A stretch of 64,000 bases of DNA, from contig JAZAYU010000126.1 in the NCBI GenBank assembly GCA_038501625.1, positions 1,364,001 to 1,428,000 of the forward strand, read 5' to 3'. The translations under genes were made by a program, and so were the position numbers. Of this stretch, positions 39,601 through 51,600 are shown one piece after another. The notes below the pieces were generated by a model. It saw nothing but the letters and a program-made list of their open reading frames with translations, had not been told where the DNA came from and searched no databases. Every line of letters begins with the position of its first letter. Within the stretch, counting starts at the first letter, position 1. Origin of the DNA: Corbicula japonica. Its lineage: Eukaryota > Mollusca > Bivalvia > Venerida > Cyrenidae.

Positions 39601-42600
39601 ATCAAATCCTTATGTCACAGCACCTTTGAAATTTGATCATTTCCTCAACTTCAAATCGAAGGCTTATTTTGGTGAGATTTTGTGCAAAGGAAATTGTTTC
39701 TGAGGTTTTCAAACTGATCAACAAGTTAATGTGCGAAGACACAATAAATCCGGAAAAAAAATCAGATGGCAAAAAAGAATTTAAACAAAAGTGTAGCTGC
39801 TGACAGTGGTTGTGTACATGTGAAACAAACTTAGGATTATTTATTTCAGAATGAACAATTCACTGGCACATAACTGATTCATTTTATAAATTCTCTTCAT
39901 TTGACATGTAGTTCTGTAATTTACATTTAATGTGTTTGACTATCTTAATTAAATATTATTGTTCCTGGTAAAAGGTCTTATATTTCATATGAAACCTTGT
40001 ACAAATATTTTATGGTCAAATATTGCACAAAAGTAATCAGAGAAATTGTTTTATTTGTCAAATGCGCCCTTATACCTGAACATTTATCTGAAAAAAAAAA
40101 CACACCAAAACATCACAGCATAAGGACCTATTTGCCACAGTGAACAACGGGTTTGATGGAAAATCTGTTACGGGTTAAAGGGCATATCTGCATTATTGAC
40201 TATATTGATTGATCTATTGGTAGATTTAGAAATATTTAATCACAAATATAAATGTTTGATCATAATAATTACCTGAACAAAAGTGTGCTTTTGTATACTT
40301 CATTCCTGTTTTTAAAAACAAATTCAAACATTTAAAGTCGATTTTCTCAAAACTATAAAACTTCAGATAGAACATTTTCATTGGTGACGAATTAATATTT
40401 GTTTTTATTTTAAACGCTGCAACAATAAATTTGGTTTGTTTTCCTATTAAAATTGGTAGCTTTTATTTCCAAATTGTCAAATTTATCAAGTAAAATACTA
40501 AAAACAACATGCAAGATATTGACTATGATTAAACTTAAGTTATAAAAAATGTATTTTTCTTGGTAAAGAATTTTTTTCCAAAACAATTAACAGCCAGATT
40601 CAAATGATTGACTCAATTTTGATCAAGTAAAAACCAAAAAATGGACATCTGCATTTGTGAAAAGGACATACGCTTTTATTAAGGCAAAAATGTATAGACT
40701 TCAGAATAAAAATGTTATTGTTGACAGAAAAGATAGTTTAATGGATTAAACACACAATGTGTAACGAATATAAACAAAAACGACTGTTATTTTATCAATT
40801 ATCATGCGTACATGTATGACAAGATTTACAGAAAATAACTTCATAACAAATACAGAGATGCATTACCAATTAAACAGAGACCAGTAACGTATTAACATAC
40901 CTGTAATTGTACGTATATGTATTAATAAACAAACTAAAAATTCAAATTCAATAAAACTTTTCTGAATTTGCAATGCTTAACAAACAAAAGAAGTTATCCA
41001 ACAGTTACAAAGGAAAAGTTACGGAGGAAAATGTTTGCAGTCTGTCTTCAATCAAACAAACGCTAAATAAAGCATTTCAAATGAACTATGTTCTTAAAAT
41101 AAGAATGCAGACCACTGTACATCACTGTCTGTGCTAACAACAACACGGGTATTTTCATCGTGCCTGGTACTGCATTATAATTCAACTGATTTCAAGGTTT
41201 ATTAAATGTTGTGAGCTAAATATTTTCACTTATGTTTGTATAACTTTCATTTAAAATGTAATTTTTATGTTTAAGCAATAGAGGCCAAACTCAAGCAAAA
41301 CCATGCACCAGTCAAAATAAAAAGTAACCTGCATATATATTTTATTCAGTATAAAAATAGTATTTTTTTGAAGTTTGACAAACAATTTGGAGTACTTACG
41401 TATCAGTTGCAATAGAGGAACATTTTTTTAAATACAAACTCATGTGTGCAGCTTACATTTAGACACAAGTTATACGAGGATAAATTGATAATCGTGCATA
41501 ATTTTCGTCCGTTACTTTTCTAGCTTCCTCCGTATCTTTCCTCCTTAACCCAAAATTACAAGGGTAAATTTGCATTATCTTACCACTTCTAACCATATTA
41601 CTTGACGGCTTCTGTGATAATAACGAGGCAGTCAGTTGATAACAACAATTTAATTAGCACTAGAATCAATCATGATACTTTTGGTTACGGAAGAAAAAAT
41701 TAAGGAGGAAATTTTTAAAACATTTTTTGACTAATATTTGCAAAAAATAATACTTATTTAGTGATTGTATGTATAAATCAATTGATAATCATGTAATCGA
41801 TGTAAACTGTTTGATCCATGGAATTAACATAGATCAAAGAAGTGAAATGCACAGTTACGGAGGAAAATTTTATTATCGGACATCAAGAATTTCGTGTTAA
41901 GGCTATGACCAACAAAAATATAACAAGAAAAGTATAACACACACGTGTTATATGTAGACGACATTCATGCTAATGATGTAATGTCCCTGAGCCAATTTGT
42001 GGTTGGATCCATCTGATTGTAGATTTGAAGTGAATAGTTGTTTGACCTATGATATGAAATAGAGATCAAGTATAAGTAGTTATATAAGTGGTAAATTTTA
42101 TTGAATATCACATATGACTGGCAATGATGTTATTATGATATCTTGAAGAATATCAGCATGGATGAAAGATCTCTGGGTAGAGGGAAGTGGATATTGTCCA
42201 GATAAGATACGCAATGTAGTAAAAACGTTTAATTAGACTAGATATCAAAAAACATAGACATGAGAACTTCTGACATAAATAGATGTTGCAATTAAATGAT
42301 ACAAAGTAAAAAGTGTTTTATGCAATCCACATAAGTGGTAAGAAATCTTTGATCACAATGAAATTGTTAAAGGTTAACAAGAATCTTTCAATAGGAAGGA
42401 TTCACAGCTACGTCATCAATTTGTGTTATCAGTACCACATGATACACATTCCTAGGAAGGTGGTACAATACAGTGTAAACAATGGTTCCTTGTGATAAGA
42501 TATTTGCTGTAAATTTAACAGAAAATGCTGAACCTTGAGTTAAGTTTCGCTCATCTGACATAACCTGAGCATTTAAATGTTTAACTAAAACTGTGATTAC

Positions 42601-45600
42601 AGTGTCAATGTTTGGGAAAAAGCAAGCATTAATTGAAAAGATTCATAGAAATTCTCATAGTATTTTCATATCAAGCAGTTAAAGCATGCATTATATAATC
42701 TTGAGCTGGAGGTGGTCAGAAACAGGTGCAGTTTCAGTATCTTTATGATGTATCATAATCTTGTCTGTATATTTATGTTTACAATATTGTAAAATTAATA
42801 TGGTTAATTATGTATGTAGGTATTCTTACTAGTAATTAAGTTAATTTACTTAAGGACAATAAAAACGGACGGTGGGGATAATTGCATTTTGACAAGGAAA
42901 ATATACATATTATCAACATTTTTCACAGTTTTATAATACCGAATGCATTGCAGTAATTTAGATACCAAAATTATGAAATTTTATTTATAATAAAAAGTTA
43001 TTGCGTAATAAAAACTGTACCCCGAAAATAAAAGAAACACTTTTTGCTAAATGTGACGATGAATTGGTTCAATCTGTTTCCTGTTGTTCATTGTCATTAA
43101 GTATATTTTATCAAATGAAGAAATTAAATGTATTGTTTTTGTTGTTGTTGTAATTGTTTTTCAGATGCAAGGCAGGTATTGAAGCTGGGCACGAGAAGGA
43201 CATTATTATTAATTGATTAGGACAAATGGTTCCAAATTTATAGTACCATAATTCACAAGAGAAAATCTATATAGGTGCAGCAAAATTACTATTCTGCCAT
43301 GCAAAGTAAAATGTCTACAGCTAAACGATTGACTTAATTTTCTCAACCTAAAGCGGAATGTAAGAGGCTCGAATAGGGTCTGGATTTCCTTCTGTAGGTC
43401 CTTTTCCTCCAACAAAATATCAACTGAATTTGCATGTCAACTTTTTTAAAAATTTCTTTGCTTTGTCAATAATAAAATACATCCGACCACATGCACTTAT
43501 CCACTTTTTGAACTGATGTTCATTTGTTTTTGGTTTTGGAAAGGGTATAATGATACATCTTTCATGACATCTTTGTCTGTAAACCTCGAATCACCTTAAC
43601 AAACACCATAGCAACATTGTTGTGTCTTACTAAACTTTTTTTTAAAGATTTTGGTTTCAGATCCATGCCTCAACACAAGCTAATTTATGGTAAACTGAAA
43701 GCAAGTCATACAAAATTTGTACCGCTAGCAAGGTTGCTAAGGTCAATTCTTATCAGTGAATCTATTTTTAGCATATTGGCTACCTGTGAATCCTTCCTAT
43801 ACAATATTTACATGCAAAGGGAGAGCAATCAAACATAACTTCCGTTATTGAAAGGGATGTTCAAAAAGTTCTTCTACCCCGTCAAAATTACTGAACAATT
43901 TCACTTCAAAAACTAAGGTTTCTACCCATAAAAACGTTCATAGCAATACATTTTATTTCTAAAACAATAATTTTGAATGCATAAGTAACAAAAATCACGA
44001 CGAGAGGTGTTCCAAAAATAATGTCATTTGCCTTTGTTTTCCTAAACTAACGGTATTCTCATCATTTTAAACTTCTCTGGCCCTCAAATTACTCCCCACC
44101 TACTAGAACACACCGTTTGAATCGCTCAATCCAACTTTGAAAGCAGAGTTCATACTTTCAATGGGGACACTCATTAGGTACTGATAAACAGCAGACCCAA
44201 TGGCATTTCTCGACTTGTATCTTTTTTCCAGACAGTTGGAATTTGAGTTTTGGAAACAAGAAAAAGTCACAAGGGTCCAGGTCTAGTGAATATGGAGGAT
44301 GCGGAAGAACATTAACTTTTTCTGATGCCGAAAACTCGGTCACAAGCCTAGCCTTATGAGCGGGGGCATTATCATGCAAAAGCCGGGGGTACTTGATTCC
44401 AGTGCTATGGAGGCGGCTTTTCTAGCAGGACTTTCAGAACAACATTTTTGTAGAACTTTGTTGTTACCATTCTGCCTTTTGGAAGCGGAATTTGCATTAC
44501 TTGTCCCTTATTATCAAAGAAAATCACATACAAAACTTTCTTAACAGTGCGTTGGCGCTTGGCATTACTTCGACGTTTTGCATTTTTATTGTCCCAAATT
44601 CTATTTGAACATTTCCTCTTTGACTCAAAATAGTAAACCCATGTCTCATCACCAGTAACGAAGGTGTGGAAAGCCTTTTTGTTATATTTGGGATACATTT
44701 TGAGAAGCTTTTTGGCATTTGCAACTCGGGTTCTCTTTTGTTCGTCTGTTAGCAAAATGGGTATTCATCTTGCATTTATTTTCCGAAGTAGAAGATGTTT
44801 CTTTAAAATACCATGAACTCGTGCTAAAAACAAGTTCGTCAACCGTACTAAATCTCTCACAGTGTATCGGGAATATTTGTTCAGCATATTCCTGATTTTT
44901 TCAATGTTGCTTTTCGTCATTGTTATCGCAGGACGACCTGGGCGAGTAGCATCTTTGACTTGCTGCTGACCGGTTTTCAATTTAGCAACCCTCCTACAAA
45001 TTGTTCTGTGAGACATTTCAGCCTCCCTGTAAATGTCGAACACCTCACGGTCAATATCTACAGAGTTTATGCCGAGTAATGTCCGACCATTAATATAAGC
45101 CCTAATTTCAAGCACGCATTTAGCTCTTCTACCAGTTATTTCATGCATAGTGTAATGAATACGATATAAAGCAATGAACACTGTATCAATGTCAGTGAAA
45201 TTGTGAACGAGATTTTCAACTGGGTAATGCTTAAGTGATTATTCTATCGGTCCAAAGTGGTTTATGGAACATATCACACGATATTCATGAGATAATGCAC
45301 AAATGACATTATTTTTGGAACACCCCTCGTATTTACCAAAACAACATCTTTTCTGAACTTTTAAAGTAACCCTCTTATCTCTCTTGGGTCAAACTAGATG
45401 TACGTGTTAAACATCATCTATTAATAATTAAATAATAAATATAATACATGACCCATAATTCGTCCAGAAAAAGCCGCAGGTGTTTTTATTTTAAATACAT
45501 TAAATTTGATAATTCTATAAAATATTTATGCCTTTATAACTGTTTATATCTTATTTAATACCATCAGCAGTGAGGTTTAAAAATGGTTACGGTAGGAAAG

Positions 45601-48600
45601 TAGTTTTTTGGCGACATCCCTAAAAAACAAGTGTCATTGTTTGAAATGGCATCCTATTACAACAGAACTTTCTAATATCATATTTTCACGTGCCTTAAAC
45701 ATTAAAAACAGCAAATTTCTTAATTGCAATTCATCATATTTCAACAATTTTACTGTAAAAAGTGATGTTTTGCCTGGCGACATGCAAAACAGCGATGTTA
45801 CTAGACATTTAGCATGCTATAGAACTTAAAGGAAGTAACATAAATGGCTGTCGCAGTGATGTTTGTTCTAAGAAAACATCAGATCTCTCACCAAAATAGC
45901 AATATTTAATTTTAGAGTTTTAACCTTGAAGATTTGGTCGTCCAAAGGCTGGCGACATGTTTTTCTCAAAATTGAGTCAATTTTTTGAATCTGGCTGTTA
46001 AACGAAAGAATATAAGTTTTACATAATTATAACTGACAAGATTTTTGTATTTGCCCGAGGATTTTGAACATTTGTTCGGGTAAACATAGTTAAATTAACG
46101 TGTAAATGATCATTTAGGGCGGTTTTTCGGAAAGAACAGTGAACCATTTCCACTTCACAGCATGGCCGGACAGGGGCGTACCAAAGCATGTCTCTTCAAT
46201 CGTACAATTTAGAAACAAAGTCATCAACACCCCGTCTTTTGGAACAGGACCAATGATTGTACATTGCAGGTGAAATATTTATTTAGCAAATTAAATCTTT
46301 CTTCAAAAATGAATACGTGTAGCATGAAAGGGGGCATTTGTAACCCTACAACGTAAGACATTGTTTTAGCCATATTAATCTGGTTATTGATCAAGTTTTT
46401 TCAAAAATCAAAATTAATTAGTATAGGTTCTATATCGCTAAGATAAATAACTCAATAAAGACGCGTTGGGTAATCTTGCGTAATAGTCTTTTGATATTTT
46501 AGGATTATTCGGTAACACTTCAAAGTTTATATACAACCTTTTCTAACATCCATTGCAGTGCCGGTGTAGGAAGAACCGGAACATTTATTGCACTGGACTA
46601 TCTGACAAAACAAGGAAAGAAAACCGGTTATGTGGATGCTGTTGGCACCGTGAAAGCTATGCGTAAACAAAGAGTGAACCTAGTTCAGACATGTGTATGT
46701 TTGATATTAAGAGGTTATTAACCGGTGTTCAAGGTCCGGGAGGTGATATCGGCCCGGAAGAGCAATATTGGCCAGAGAGCTTTAGCTCGAGGGCCTATGT
46801 TGCTCTGCCGGGCCGATATCACCTCCCGGCCCTTGAACACCGGTTTATAACCATTTTATTACATGTGCCGGGCTGATATCAAAGTCTGCCATTTTCATGC
46901 TCTTCTGCCCATGAACAGGCTCAATCAAACCGAGCCTGCAGTATTTTCATATTTGTCGTGTTCGGTGGCTTTCAAAGTTCCCTTTTCATCTATTTAATTC
47001 ATAAATTAACTGAGCACTTGTCTATTCGTTAATTAATTACGTCACGACGAATGATTTCGTTACTACGTCATTTAGAGTTTTGTGACGTAATAAAAGATTG
47101 TTTACATTTTCAAACTGTAACAGAGGAAGTTGCTGTCAGCTGATTTTTTTAGTTTTATTTGGTTTTAAGTGATTATGTCTTCGAACGATTTGATAAAATT
47201 GTGCTGGATATGAGATTGATAAAATTTGAGTTCTGGAAGTGTTTTACAGCGGTATGGGTATGTAAAGGCTGTTATTTGTTAGTGTTTCATTCTCATAACG
47301 CTGCTGGGAGCTTCAATTCAACAAAAACACAATGAAGCACATCTTGTTTCAAAGAATAATAGGCCTAGAGCCTAAATAAAATATGAAGGAACATGATTCT
47401 GGAAATACAGTGCTTTTGTTCTTGGTTGTCCCCAGGTATGTACAATTTCTCCATGTTTCTCTTGTCATTTTGTCGCTCTTAGAAATATGTCTCATGTAAG
47501 CATGCAAGTTCTTTTTTAAATATGCTACTTCTTGCATCTAGCTCCAAAAGACTTGAATGGGACTCGATCGATTCAATAGTCGCCATCTTGAAATGTAAAA
47601 GTTCAATCCTGTATCAATGGTTACCACGTGCAAAATTTCGTGATACGGGATTTCTGCCCGCGATATCAGGTTTTCGGCCCGCGATATCAGGTTTTCGGCC
47701 CGCCCTTTATCATGCAAAGTACCCGGGCATTTTGGTCATTATTTGTTACTATTTTTAGTAACACATGTAATAAAACAAATTATTATTTATCTTTTCTTTA
47801 AAACATATACTACCGGTTGTTCAAATATACTTTATGTAAACTTTAACAGATTTCGAAACATGTGCGTTCATTGCAGTGGCATTTCAAAGTAAAACGCCCC
47901 ATACATATATAATAGAAGATGGATCATTGAAATGAAACAAGCCCCATATGTCTAGTTTTTTTGCAATATCAGAAGTAAGCTTAGAATTCAAAAAAGGATT
48001 CCACTTATAAAATCTCTAAGTATCGTTCACCAGTACAACTTCATATACCTGATAGTTCAAGTTTGAGGTTGTTACACCCTTAATTCTAGTTGCATATTGT
48101 TTTGCAACAGGCCGCTCTCAGGTTCTCGTTTTCGTTTGTTGTTTGTGGTTTCTGATTTGATATTGACAATTTTATAAATCCATCTCTCTCGTCTTTTCTG
48201 CTTTTTAGCTGTATATGGAGGCTGTGTTTTCTGAAATCGGCATTTACAGAATATGCAAATTTCACTTATTTATAAACGTTCCTCTTTGTTTACTTATATG
48301 TCAGGAGCAATACATATTTGTCCATCATGCACTAGTGGAGACCCTGATGTTGTCAACATCTGCACTGCCGACATCAAAGTTTCCAGAAGCCTACCAGGAC
48401 TTGTTAGATGTTGATAGAAACACAGGCAAGCGGAAACTCGATCAGGAGTTTCAGGTGAGATTTCCGGATATGCACATTTCACTTTCTTTTGCAAATGTTC
48501 TTGACATTTTTCGATCTATATATTATTGCCTGCCGCGCAACTTTGTGGTCATTAAAATTATGATGGGCTTTTATTATTATGGTATAAACAGCGTAAGAAT

Positions 48601-51600
48601 AATTAATTTATTCGAACTGATTTGAACACGACGTATTCAGGAGAACATATTTATGCTGTAACATTTTAGGTAACTAGACATATAAATTTTTCCCGAACAA
48701 TGTTTTCATTTAATAAGCATTAAACTTAAATACAATATTCTCCTACATTATGTCGAAAGAAATTTTTTTTCGAAAACCTGTGTTTAAAGAAATTGTAATA
48801 TACCTCTGTTAATTTTAGATGTTGAAGAAATTTTCTTCAGTTACCGAGCAAGGACAATATGTTTCTGCCAAACAGGTCAGGAACCGGAACAAGAACAGAT
48901 ATTCCAATATTCTACCAGGTAGTCACACGACTTGGAGTCTTAGACTTTAATTTATTTGCCTTTGTCGTTTTATGAACATTTCGAAGATATGTTAATTCAC
49001 TTTAAAATGTTAACTGTCTAATATATTAGTAATTAATTTCAACAGACTGATGTTGAAATAACAGGAAATTCTGTAACAGTTTGTAGCCTGTTTATGGGCG
49101 AATATAAAAAAACAATTAGAATATTAAGATAGATGTGCATTAGTCCATAAATTATTAAATTTATTCTTAAAAAAGACACGTCCGAAAAATTAAACCAAAG
49201 AATGAACATTTTCATCGAGCATCTTTATATTATTTTGTTAATACAACGATCTATTAATACGCCAAAGTCGTAAAGATATTACTTCTAGATCATTCCTTGT
49301 ACTTATTCAACTGCAACTGAACTTATATATCTATGCTTTTTTGTAGTGGAAAAGTTTATGCCATACTTAACAAGTGAACATTCGAGAGAGGATGAATATA
49401 TTAATGCAGTGTTCTTACCGGTAAATAAGTGGTTCAACATTTTATTATGATATTTCATTATAACATAATAATAATAGGTACGATAATCCATATTAGAATT
49501 CTGTTTTATTTTGTCGTTTATATGGTTTCAAACAGGCAGGTTCATTTGAATGCTCCTTAAGATGGTATTCCCGTTTACAATTCAACCTTTATTGCCTTTA
49601 ATAAAGCTAAAAGCTATTAAAAGATTTTATCATTTGATTTGTAAAATTAATCAACGCAAATTTCCTAAATTAAAAGTTCAAGTTTAGACAAAATATTGCA
49701 TATACTTGAGGGTTGGTATTATTTCTCACACTGCATTTTTTCTTTAGAGTAGTGTTTGTGTGTTCGAAATAAAGTGTGTTTTTACAAATAGACTAACAAT
49801 GTAATCATTTTGGCAAATACACTTTGAAAATATTACACATCTTTTAATACACCATGAAAATATTACACATATTAAAACTCCATTTTGCAAATAAGTTGTT
49901 GTTGAAAATACGACTATAATTATCTTCCTCTTTAAATAAAAAATACCTAAATAGTTCTGAAAAATTTAATCATTTATATATGATAAGTCCAAGAAAAGAT
50001 AAAATTGGACATGTAAACATGTCATTTGTTATGAATTAAAGTTTTAATGATCGCATATTGAGCATGCGCTTCAGTAGCAGTGTATGATATTTTGCATTAT
50101 ATAAACGAGCACTCTTCCAGGGTAGGGCACAAGATAACGTTGAAAGGACTTCATGCCCAACCCTTTTTGCTTTTCTAATTATTGCTCTTGTGTATATATA
50201 AACCTGTATAACAGAATGGTAAATAAAATATGTTTAAACTAAAAAGCACTTAAATAAAATTATCGTAGGATCAAACAATTTGGAAATGTTACATTATGTT
50301 TCATTTTGTCATTTTCAATTACTTTATTTGTCCAAGTTATGATAACCATTCGACAGAGACTGCACTTATTAAAGTCCAAAGCGATGTCCTAAAATCCCTT
50401 GACCAAGGCAATGTTACAGTGTTAGTTATGCTAAATCTATCAGCAGCTTTTGACACAATTGATCACAAGACTTTGTTACAGAGACTGGAAAATGTTTTCG
50501 GAATTGCTGAAAAGCCACTGGATATTCAAGATAGAAAACAGACAGTATACATTAACGGTGTGCTGTCAAAGCCGGTCACTCTTAATTTTAGTGTCCCACA
50601 GGGATCTGTTTTAGGGCCAAAATTTTATACTATGTACACTAAACCACTTGGTGCCATTTGCAAAGATCACGGGCTGCAATACCATCTCTACGCCGACGAC
50701 TCACAGCTGTATCTATCTTTCAAACCATTATATGACATTTCTAAGGAAGAAACATTACAACGCATTCAATTGTGTCTCCGAGACATAATATCATGGATGA
50801 ATGCAAATATGCCCAAACTTAACACTGATAAAACAGAAGTCGTCATGTTCTCATCTCCGTATAACTCCAAACACATTGAAGATCTATCGATAACCGTGGG
50901 TGAATCTAAAATAAATCAATCGGTTAATGTTAGAAATTTAGGTGCCCTCTTTAATTCAAATATGAACATGGGAGATCACATCAATTCGGTATGCAGATCA
51001 TGTTATGTTCATCTTAGACAAATAGGCAGAATTCGGAAATATCTGACAATTGATGCATCTAAACAACTTGTCACTTCATTGGTCATTTCGCGCCTAGATT
51101 ACTGCAATGCACTATTGTATGGAGTACCTCAAACATTTATCAACAAACTGCAGATTGTTCAAAATACAGCTGCCCGCATCATCTCCAGAGCTTCGCGGTA
51201 CGATCATATTACACCTGTACTAAAAGAATAACATTGGCTTCCGGTGCAATACAGAATCCAGTTCAAAATTTTAACACATACCTACAAAGCTTTAAACGGA
51301 AAATCGCCGGAATATATGGAAGAAATGTTATGCGTTTACAAACCACGAAGGAATCTACGATCTCAGAACAAAGCACTTACTTTAGTTATACCAAAAAGTA
51401 AAACTGTAACCTATGGCGACCGACGATTTGAATATGCAGCTCCGAAACTGTGGAACGATCTTACGTCTGATGTCAGAGACTCAAGCTCATTGTGTTCTTT
51501 CAAACGTGCACTTAAAACACACTATTTCAAACAAGCCTATGAATAGTATTTTTTATCGTGGATAATCTGAGACAGTGATTTTTAGAAAACTGTGTGACTA

